Of a DNA stretch of 64,000 nt, positions 56,073 through 64,000 are shown one piece after another (position 1 is the first letter of the stretch; the number at the start of each line of letters is the position of its first letter). Origin of the DNA: Macrolepiota albuminosa. Lineage: Eukaryota > Basidiomycota > Agaricomycetes > Agaricales > Agaricaceae. The DNA is taken from the NCBI GenBank assembly GCA_027475525.1, contig JAMWFC010000088.1, positions 322,757 through 386,756 of the forward strand, given 5' to 3'. Position numbers and translations under genes: made by a program. A model generated the notes under the pieces. It saw only the letters and a list, made by a program, of their open reading frames with translations. It ran no database searches and was not told the origin of the DNA.

Positions 56073-56902
56073 ATTAGAATGTAAGTTTGAACAGACAACA
56101 AATACTTAGAAGTAAGAATGCCATTGCATGCAGAAAAATACAATTACAATCTTTACATACTTCAATAACACTTTCAAATCTTAATTTTTTTTTGCAAATA
56201 ATTTCTTCAGATAGACATAATGCTATGCCTACTACCCCATCAATAATACTACTGAGGTGCTGGTGCATATTTTCATTATACTCCTTTGTTACTTCAGTCA
56301 GTCTCAGGATTTTATTCCTGCCTTCAGCAGGAAGAACTACTGAAAATGCCCATATAGGTTGCTGATCTAAATAATACATTCTTTCACTATTATTCTAATG
56401 AAGTGGTAAATCATTACATCCATCTTGTTCCTCTATATCATAGCAGACAGGATTTCAACCCAGTGTTGTAGTAGAATTGATACCTCTTCCACTGTCTTGA
56501 CCAGACTGCATTGTCTGCTGAATATATTGCCACCTCATATCATTGAGAGTTATCTCATCAAACACTATTCTCTGATTGTCAATCCAAGAGTATTTCTAAC
56601 AATTCAAATCTTGATTTTGCATGTGCTAATAAGCAACTCTTTCAGCAAACTTATTTGCCAATGGCATTCAATTTGTCAGTGGGGTTTTTTTCATTGATTC
56701 TTGTTTAACTTGCAGAGAAATTACTTCCTTCATATCTATTTAATGACTTTCTACCACTGGAATAGTAGACACTGACTCAACAGTCAACAAAGGTCTTTCT
56801 AATTGACCTCTGAACATATTTTGTCTTTGCGCTATGGTAAATCTTGTTGCAAACTGTTCTTTAAACTTTTCCAATTGTGAGGGATGCATATATATTGTTT
56901 AT
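56073..56902 (-). pseudogene. G2 Gag C-terminal remnant
   Basis: Minus frame with WNNSERMYYLDQQPIWAFSV, LPAEGRNKILRLTEVTKEY and KLRFESVIEVCKDCNCIFL. The position just upstream of protease fits the Gag/protease junction of Agaricomycete gypsy elements. Assignment is by position and remembered similarity. Confidence 0.5.
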
Positions 56903-57273
56903 TGTTATAACTAATGTCTTGATTCTTCACTTATACAGATTAACGTAAGTTACTTGTCTTCAGGCCTGTATAAAAAACTAATATTAATGTTATTGTACCT
57001 ATACAGATTAACGTAAGTTACTCATCTAGGTGTGATAGTCAGTACAGTATAAGTGTCTAATGCATGCGTTCTGACTCACTCTCAGATCTGTATAAAGAAC
57101 TGAGGGTGTTGTATAGTAAGTGTATGTATTTATATGTAGCATAACAAAGAAAGGTGCAGAGAAAGGGTAGATAAAAATAAACAATGGATAGAATAAAGAA
57201 AGATACTGAACAGTGATAAGTGTGATATGTGATGTGGTGGAAATGTGACAGGGTTTCTGGTGCAATGCCAACA
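56903..57273 (-). repeat. Candidate 3' LTR of decayed copia C2
   Basis: 371 bp, TGTTATAACTAATG ... GCAATGCCAACA, followed on the right by CTCTTCCTCACCAG, which mirrors the LTR/polypurine-tract junction of C1 (AACACTCCTCCTCACC). It contains a repeated ATACAGATTAACGTAAGTTAC, analogous to the duplicated block in the C1 LTR. Confidence 0.7.
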
Positions 57274-59420
57274 CTCTTCCTCACCAGAAACTGTGGCTCC
57301 TCCTTGCATAGAATTATGGTAATTGTTGGAGATCAAAAAGAGCACAGAGTCAGGTGAACAGTAGGGCTGCTAGTGCCTTGGTGAAAATATTGGCAACATT
57401 GTTTTTAGTACTGATATACCAAATGCATAAGTCACAGGACTGAACTCGCTCTTTGAGGAAATAATACTTAATGTCTACATGTTTGACACAGGAGTGTAGG
57501 GTAAGATCTTCTGAGAGATTAATAGTTGCATTGTTATTGCAGAATATAAGGGTAGGATTGGAAACAACATTGCTATAGCCAATTGCCCTAAGTAAGTATG
57601 TAGCCACAGACATTTCTGGACGCTCTCAAAGGTGGCCATATACTCAGCTTCACATAAAAAAGTGGCCATTGTTTTCTGTTTCTATGCTGCTCACAATATA
57701 ACATCAGATCTAAGACTCCATGCATATCTACTAATACTCTGCCTTCTGTTGAGACAGTTGGCCTAGTTAGAGTCGGTGAATCCCATAAGAGTGATGAGGT
57801 TGATGTTCCTATCCAAAGTTAGCTTCATGTTCCTAGTTCCCTTTAGGTATTGTATGAGCCTGATTGCCACGTTTCAATGGATCATTATATAATTATTCAC
57901 AAACTGAGCAACCTGCTGAACCATGTACACTATATCAGAGCAGGTAAAAATGGCAAGGTAAAGTAGACAGCTGACTAGGGATCGATATGGCGTGCATTAG
58001 AGTACAGTTCTTTCACTATTGAATAGAGAGGATTGGTCAATTTTGCATAGATTTAGACCTGGGTCTATGAGTAGAGAGAGAGGTGTTGCTTCTTTCTGAC
58101 CAAATTGTGCAATAATTTTGTCAATTAGTGCTATCTGTGAGAGTCGTACCATTGACCTGCCATAGTTTCATTCTATTGCTATTCCAACAACATATTTGGG
58201 TAGGCCTAAATCAGTGATTGTCCAGGCTAAACAAAGTTGGTCTTTGAATTTGTTGTTTTCTTTTTTGCTGCTTATGATCAAGAGAAAATTGTTGACATGT
58301 AGTGCAGCAATAACAATACCTTGGTCAGTGATCTTGTAATAAACACACGACTCGCAGACAAGGCAGGTGAAGCTCCAAGAGATCATCTTGTCATTTATTG
58401 TGCATATATGTCCAGCTTGTTTCATTCTGTACAGGCCTTATACAAAACACCAGATCTACTCCTCCTTACTAGGTTTCTCAAGACCTTCAGGTTGTTGCAT
58501 AAATTGAATTTTATTTTTGGGGAGCATGCTATATAGAAAAGCAGTCTTCACATCAATTTGAATGGTGTCTCAGCTTTTAGCTGCAGCAAGATGGAGGAGG
58601 ATTTGCCATGATTTTATGCATGCAGTCAGTGAGATGGTTTTAGTATAGTCTCTCCCATAGATTTGTTTGAATCCTTTGAATACAAGGCATACCTTATAAC
58701 AAACAGGCTTTCCAGTCTTGTTCTTTTTAATCTTGAATACAAGTCATTCTTTCCACACTTTGTGTCCAGCAGGAACTTGATCTCTTGGGATAAGCTTATA
58801 AACATCCATCGTCTTCAGTGAATTGAGTTTCTCTTGATAGGCATCTCTCCACTTGTCGGCATTGACTGATGTTTGTGCCTCCTTCCATGTTGCTGGCTTG
58901 TTGTCTAGGCCAAGGGTGATTGGGTCCATGTATGATTCTGCTAAGGCTAGTAGATGCTTGATCTCATCTATGGAGGCAATACTTGCAAAGTCAGAAGGCT
59001 CAGGAGGCCCTGTAGATATGTGGTTTTGTTGGGGTTCTCCATCTTATGCTGGTTGACTAGATTGTTGGTTGTTTGCACTGAATTCACCTTGTGCTTCTGT
59101 CTGTTGTTGTTTCTCTGCCTTGGCTGCCTAGATCCTTCCAGCAGCATCTCTTGAATCCTAAACTGCACACTCAAGGCACATCATGGAGGCATTGTCCAGT
59201 TGTGCATGCTGGGTAGGTATTAGGATATAGCCTGATCTCCATGATACTAATTCAGGGTGAGCTTTGTTAGTGACTACTAGAGCAGAGGGCTAATCATAAT
59301 TGACCTCAACAGTGTGAGGTGTGATTGAAGGCACATAAGTGTAGGCATTGTCATCATCATTGATCATGTCTGTGGTGTAGTACTTGATAGTTCTGAAGCT
59401 TGCTAGTGTAGAATATGACC
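57274..59420 (-). pseudogene. Decayed Ty1/copia element C2, RT and RNase H remnants
   Basis: Minus-strand remnants collinear with the C-terminal half of C1: a linker (GPPEPSDFASIASIDEIKHL), TWKEAQTSVNADKWRDAYQE, IDVKTAFLYSMLP, the RT active-site region with HVNNF where C1 has HVDDF (both catalytic Asp changed to Asn), and WTITDLGLPKYVVGIAIE. RNase H follows with GFTDSN.ANCLNRRQS, CEAEYMATFESV and HVDIKYYFLKERV, ending NIFTKAL. Many TAG/TGA/TAA stops. Gag, protease and integrase are missing and no right LTR was found, so the element is 5'-truncated. Confidence 0.88.
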
Positions 59421-60324
59421 TTCAATTCACACTGACTTTAACAACAAAATAGATTATCATTGTTGTGAATGCTTTCAATAATTTTGCAGAAAGCAGAGGT
59501 TTTGTGCTATTATAATGTTGAATGCTTTCAATAATTTTGCAGAAAGCAGAAGTTTAGACGTATTATAATGTTGAATGAGAATAATAATATTCTGAAAAGT
59601 AGAGGTTTCTCAATAAACTCTAGCCTAAGCAATTCACTTCCTAGGAATCACTGAGTCTTTGCCTATCAATTGCCTGTCTATTCTCTATTAAACTTGGGCT
59701 ACTTATACTGTTTTTCTGGTACACAGACCACTATCTACATATGACTCTTTGTTGTAAACTCTCCAGCCTCCAAAACATATTTGATAGTCCAATTTCTCTT
59801 TTGGGAAGCCTGTTTCAGTACTACCAGTTCCACCATTCCTCTGGATGTTTCTGATTGTCATTTTCCCATTTGCTTTTAAGTGGAAATTGTAAATAAGTGG
59901 AAGAAGTGTAATAAGCGTGTGTAGTGACCAATAACGTCAAGGGGGGATGTATTTTGGAATGGGTGAATGTATTTTGGAGTGGGTGGGTGGGCGCTATCGA
60001 AAGATGAATTCTAGCTAAGGGCGTGAGCTGGTGGTTTCGGGTCAACCGATTCCAGTCACGCTTAGGTCATGTTTCAAAATGTATGCTACATTCATCCCGT
60101 GCCTCCTTTCTGTATCATGTCATTTCGCACCGGTTGCAGCATGCCTTAATGTATAGTTTCACTCCTTATAAATTAGTTTTGAATTCCCTACATACGATGT
60201 CTAACTGATGGGGGTAGCCGACCCAGCGTTCAATAGGGGCGGCTGAAATCCTCCTCGCGCCAAACATAACAAACCCATGTCGCAGTAGCCAAGGCAAACG
60301 GAGAAAGTGATGAGGATCGAACCC
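59421..60324. other. No gene; short direct repeats
   Basis: GAATGCTTTCAATAATTTTG recurs at 59467 and 59520 (53-bp period, imperfect). GAATGTATTTTGGARTGGGT recurs at about 59944-59985. The section from about 60000 is more CpG-rich and probably forms the 3' terminal region of the DIRS-like element. I could not define its terminal repeats. Confidence 0.45.
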
Positions 60325-61350
60325 CTACCAACGGCGATGGCGATCAAGATGCGCCATGACGGGTCTCAAAAGTTCCACATACATGGGAGCTACAATCTCT
60401 AACGATCTCCAATAGCGTAGAAAGGCATCGGAAGTCCATCTACCCATCAGTTTGACGACATCTGGGGGAACTCCCTGCAATAGTAAGTGAGTGGTGCCAC
60501 CTATGCGAAAACAATGCCCCGTGATGCGAGGAAATTTTGCATTTGAGAGAATGACGTTGAGTCTATTCATCATGCGACGAACTGTCAACCCCGTCATGGT
60601 ACCAGACGCGTTTCTGAAGGAAGCTACAGTGTCGGATTCAGTGCATTCGTTGACGCGGGCGTGATTCTCAAGTGCGGCAATAGGATCGTTAAACTCAAGT
60701 TGAGATGTGACTACAACCGTCTCTCCTTTAACTCCGCCTCTTTTCATCTTCGGCAGATGGAGTGTTCTCGTCCCTGTTGGATAGGGAATTCTGAATTGTT
60801 TCCAGGTGGGAGTGATCAATTGATCAAAATCTTTCTCCGTTTTCGGGCATAGTTCTCCCATCCGAATCTGAGCCCAAAAGGCTGTACAAGATATGGCCCA
60901 GATGCAGGCATCTTCCGGAGCAGAAAGATCAAGATGATCCCTCAGGTGGCGAAACATCTCGAGAGATACAGGAGGTCTCTTTTCCTTTATAGATTCAGGC
61001 GGCCGCAAGTTCTCTGTACCCTTGAGCGTGTACTTCAATCGAGATGAACCCATCCATGGTAAATCGTTCTGGATGTGCCACGCCTTGAGTGCAGCAATCT
61101 TAGCCAAGGCTGTGCCTCCAGCCCTAGAACCCGCCATAGAGGCAGCAAAGGAACAAAGCAAGCGTTCGGAAGCGTGGCCGTCAGTCGAAAAGGCGATGCC
61201 CCAGGCAAGGCAGAAATTGAAGAACTCCTTGACGTAACTCTCATATCTGTCCAACGTAGATTTAGACCATGCGTGGTTGATGACAAAATTGATCTTGAGT
61301 TTATCATTATCCAAAGAGTTCTTGTTATCCGTAGAACCATTGCCGTATAG
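60325..61350 (-). CDS. DIRS-like tyrosine recombinase
   Basis: Expected to integrate the circular cDNA by site-specific recombination. The minus frame has an N-terminal SAM-like core-binding region (WSKSTLDRYESYVKEFFNFC) and catalytic residues in AQIRMGELC (Arg), ITGHCFRIGGTTHLL (His-x-x-Arg) and LMGRWTSDAFLRYWRS (His/Trp position and Tyr nucleophile). It ends LDRHRRW at 60325. The frame opens near 61350 without an ATG; an ATG in another frame at 61400 (MRQDIATMIK) suggests a spliced or frameshifted N-terminus. Length of 329 or more residues fits the family. Confidence 0.9.
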   Translation of the reverse strand, partial: LYGNGSTDNKNSLDNDKLKINFVINHAWSKSTLDRYESYVKEFFNFCLAWGIAFSTDGHASERLLCSFAASMAGSRAGGTALAKIAALKAWHIQNDLPWMGSSRLKYTLKGTENLRPPESIKEKRPPVSLEMFRHLRDHLDLSAPEDACIWAISCTAFWAQIRMGELCPKTEKDFDQLITPTWKQFRIPYPTGTRTLHLPKMKRGGVKGETVVVTSQLEFNDPIAALENHARVNECTESDTVASFRNASGTMTGLTVRRMMNRLNVILSNAKFPRITGHCFRIGGTTHLLLQGVPPDVVKLMGRWTSDAFLRYWRSLEIVAPMYVELLRPVMAHLDRHRRW

Positions 61351-61735
61351 AAAGGTACTCCTTCAAGGAGTTTGATCATGGTTGCAATGTCTTGCCTCAT
61401 GATTTGTTAACCGTTCGTAAGACTTGTGACGTGCGTAGTGCAACTCGTTGTTCAAGATTTTGCGACCATCATATCTTCTGCATCGAGCAAAAACATAACC
61501 GTATTTAACAGGCATTGAAACCTCGCAAGTCGATCAAGGCAAGAGGGCACAAATAGTACAAGGAGATGGGTGCTATTCTCGAGACGCTGAACTAATTAAG
61601 ACATCTACGCTGTCAGCCACCCTATTCATAGTCCAACCAATTCATTATGTAGTCGAATGTCATGTACAATGAGAAAAGACCATCTCTAATATACAGGTTA
61701 TGGAACGTCCAAGAATGATCATGACACAATCTAAG

Positions 61736-63775
61736 CTAAACACTCAAAATTTCTCTGTGTTGGATCGCGAAACGAACGTAATCCCTCAAATATTGTGGGA
61801 TGGATGGTGGAAACGGCAAAAGCATTCTTTTAGGGGGGAAACAGCCCTGAGACGGTCCATCGGCCAGATTCATATCCGATGCAATCCATTTAATTGTAAG
61901 CCAGATACCATGAGCTTGAAAGGAGTCGACGATGTGCCTCAAAATGAAGTTCTGTTGTGTGCTTCTTGAATATCCTGCAGTCAAGGCCCCGACGACGCCC
62001 GTGTTGTCAGACTTCAGAATGACGTGACAGTTGGCATAGCCCGCATTAATCAGGGTTTTTACAGCGAGGTCTACCGCCACCATCTCTGCCCAGCCTATGT
62101 CCCGACCGTCGGATTTCCACCCTGTTTTCAAAGGCCATGCGAGCCATCTGCCGTCCAAAACCAACCCAATCCCCCAGGAAGTAGACGCATCGACAAACAA
62201 ATCCACGTTCATGGGCTCGGGTGGCAGCTGAATTACGATTCCGCACCACTCCACGTCTAAAGTACGCCTCCACCACTCGATTTCTTCTAGCGCGGCTTTA
62301 GGAGGATGATGGCGTAGAAAACGGCTAGAGTTTGTGGGGAAGGAAGCTCGAAAGGCATATAATGCGGGAAGATGTGAACGTCCCTGGGGTATGACCAGGC
62401 ATGCGTGATTAAGGGTGCCAATCAAGGATTCGGTAGATTTCAGAGACAGGGAAGAAGCCGTAGACCATTCATCCAGCTTCGCCTTGTACTTCTGGCACTT
62501 TTCTGAAGGCAAGGCGATGGTCCTGCGAGCGAGGGACCATTTGAAGCCGATGTATTTAAAGGTTTCTGAGAAAGGACAAAATTTGTCGGGAGCCCACGGC
62601 CAGCCCAAATGAGCGGCCGTGGACCAAATAAGGGATTCATCGTAAGAAAAGCGAAGGGGTATCGTGTCCTGCAATGGGTAGCGGAAAAACACGAAGTCGT
62701 CCACCTATTTGAGAATGTCATTGGCCCCCACATGTCGGAAGACTTGCACGATCGCATCTGCCACATGCCCAAAAATGCCTGGAGAGGAAGACGCACCAAA
62801 ATTTAGTCGAAAGTCAAAGTGAATGAGACCATTGATCGACACCGCCAATAGCGGCCAATCAGCCGGGCGAGTGGGAATTATCCGAAAGGCGGCCTCGACG
62901 TCAAATACCGCGACTTGTGTCCCGGCTGGAGCTTTTGCCACAAGGAGCAGACAATCGGCAAAGGTGCCCCAGTCGCACGGGAAGGCCGACAAATCTATCA
63001 AGGAATTTACGGAGGAAACATCGGAGTTTCTGCAAGGGAAGGAAAGGTCTAGCGTCACGCGTTGTTTTCCCCCTGCGCTTACAATAACGTTCAACGGTGC
63101 TGTACGAAAGGGGCCAAATAGCTGTTCTGCCTGTGAGGGAAGAAAACCGGGGGAAACCCGGCCAAGTTCTATTTCTTTGGAGTACTTCGAAATGAGAAAT
63201 TCACGTGCGTCTGATGATTTGTAGTGATTCGGAGGAATAAAAGTTTTATCAAGACGGAAGAAATTGAGACCAATGCTGAAACCATTGCGGAGGCCTTTCG
63301 GAACCTCTGCGAATTTGTCCAAGACCCCTGCATCACGTAAGGCAGTTTCCCACCTGTCCACGTGCAACGGGATGGACAATGGAAAGAGACGCTCAAGCGG
63401 CACATGCCTGTGCACCGTGAGCAGACGATCCACATAAGGAACAGACATGCACGTGAGTGCAAGCGGTGCCCCTGGAACAGGAAGCGAAACTATTGAATCC
63501 GAAGCACACAGAAGCGCCTGCTGGGGTCTTCCACACCCTCCCATCCTTGCGAAGGAATGTGGCATCACGCCGGCAGGCAATAAGTTTATGATCCGACGCT
63601 CCGCAGGCAATACATTTGGTGGTTCTGTGTGTCGAGCCTGAGCCAGGAAAGGAGTTGTTACTCGTGACGTCCTTGTCTTTTTGCCTGGGCAGAAAGGACT
63701 CCATCTGGGCAAGCCTAGTGTCGAGATGAGCGACCCTCGCCGCATGTTGCTGATTGAGGCATTCCTGCCAAACAT
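61736..63775 (-). pseudogene. DIRS-like reverse transcriptase/RNase H, one nonsense codon
   Basis: RT shows FRTAPLNVIVSAGGKQRVTL, the palm motif VAVFDVEAAFRIIP, LNFGASSSPGIFGHV and the catalytic VDDFVFF. Immediately before VDDF the codon is TAG (62705-62707) where Trp is usual (TGG to TAG). RNase H follows with the acidic residues in VDLFVDASTSWGIG, IGWAEMVAVDLA, LKSDNTGVV and ASDMNLADGPSQG, ending near 61736. The frame overlaps gag upstream by about 380 nt in another phase, implying an internal start or translational recoding. Apart from the TAG it looks intact. Confidence 0.9.
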
Positions 63776-64000
63776 GAGAATGAAAGTCGTCCATGCGAAA
63801 GGTATGTGAGTCTAAGACAAAAAGGGAACGCAAGCGACGATTGTAATCAAAAACGACCTCAAACTGGACTTTGGCATCAGGAAGGTTCTTCAGATATTTA
63901 AAGTGCCCTTCGAAGGAGTCTGCAATTTCCAGGGCAAAAGGGCCACCCACCCCCTGATCCCCCTCAGCACGCAAGTGTTTGCGCATTGCTGCCACGAGGT
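63393..64000 (-). CDS. DIRS-like Gag, C-terminal part
   Basis: The frame is open to the right edge, so the protein continues beyond the window. Visible: IADSFEGHFKYLKNLPDAKV, DDFHSHVWQECLNQQHAARV, then two zinc-binding motifs, CIACGASDHKLIAC and CSLCGSSAHGAQAC, separated by a Cys-rich stretch (SFASCSRGTACTHVHVC). It ends QACAA at 63393. It would bind the element RNA. The Cys/His spacing is a short CCHC-like form common in DIRS Gag. Confidence 0.82.
   Translation of the reverse strand, partial: LVAAMRKHLRAEGDQGVGGPFALEIADSFEGHFKYLKNLPDAKVQFEVVFDYNRRLRSLFVLDSHTFRMDDFHSHVWQECLNQQHAARVAHLDTRLAQMESFLPRQKDKDVTSNNSFPGSGSTHRTTKCIACGASDHKLIACRRDATFLRKDGRVWKTPAGASVCFGFNSFASCSRGTACTHVHVCSLCGSSAHGAQACAA

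Larger units (their letters stand above)
52084..56900 (-). mobile_element. Old Ty3/gypsy element G2, heavily decayed and nested
   Basis: Minus-strand remnants in order from 5' (right): Gag and protease (about 56700-55880), RT (about 55840-54250), RNase H (54230-53781 and 53205-53000), integrase tail and chromodomain start (52631-52084). It is interrupted by solo LTRs B and C and by a 206-bp foldback. The sequence is AT-rich and almost CpG-free, with many stops. No LTR of its own was recognised. Confidence 0.8.
60325..64000 (-). mobile_element. DIRS-like tyrosine-recombinase retrotransposon, right-truncated by the window
   Basis: Minus-strand order Gag (63393-64000, continuing outside), RT/RNase H (61736 to about 63775), tyrosine recombinase (60325 to about 61350). 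This order, with a tyrosine recombinase instead of a DDE integrase, defines DIRS-like elements. No methyltransferase domain lies between RNase H and the recombinase. It is CpG-rich, unlike the neighbouring relics, and has one visible nonsense codon, so it is young. Confidence 0.9.

Noticed and set aside
60300..60335. tRNA-like T-arm (GGGGTTCGATCC on the minus strand) after the recombinase stop
   Set aside because: The T-stem pairs poorly and no acceptor or anticodon arm lies at the right distance.

Overview
This 64 kb window reads as nuclear DNA of a filamentous basidiomycete, most likely an Agaricomycete (mushroom-forming fungus). Two things point there: intron-rich host genes with introns of about 45-85 nt, and a transposon load of Ty3/gypsy chromovirus-like, Ty1/copia, DIRS-like, Helitron and hAT elements. 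The organism call is inference from gene style and TE families; no species is claimed.

Layout. (1) 1-9.3 kb: a minus-strand Ty3/gypsy element cut by the window edge, in one long reading frame broken almost only by TGA stops, with a solo LTR in its gag. (2) 9.3-12 kb: a decayed hAT transposon. (3) 12-26 kb: a host island with higher CpG, rich in simple repeats, homopolymers and diverged tandem repeats; its one clear gene encodes an HMG-box regulator (15950-17164, minus). (4) 26-34.5 kb: four plus-strand host genes: an F-box-like protein, a DUF6699-like protein, an aldo-keto reductase and a myo-inositol oxygenase (MIOX). (5) 35.2-40.7 kb: a young, structurally complete copia element with two 312-bp LTRs and GTTAT target duplications. 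(6) 41-51.8 kb: a solo LTR, then two Helitrons apparently head-to-tail (about 2.2 kb non-coding, then about 7.4 kb Rep/helicase), inserted in a repeat whose unoccupied copy lies at 9.35-9.58 kb. (7) 52-56.9 kb: an old gypsy element pierced by two solo LTRs and a 206-bp foldback element. (8) 56.9-59.4 kb: a decayed copia. (9) 60.3-64 kb: a DIRS-like tyrosine-recombinase retrotransposon running off the right edge.

How the genes work together. MIOX oxidises myo-inositol to D-glucuronate. The adjacent aldo-keto reductase has a full catalytic tetrad and an NADPH-type tail, so it is a plausible (unproven) D-glucuronate reductase; the pair could form an inositol-to-gulonate module. The rest is mostly a nest of mobile DNA whose insertion order can be read from target duplications and restored reading frames.

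Technical caution. Six loci unrelated by position carry tandem duplications with a period of exactly 77 bp, five of them perfect copies. This looks like an assembly artefact from contig ends overlapping by k=77. It interrupts the Helitron reading frame in two places, so apparent breaks there may not be biological.
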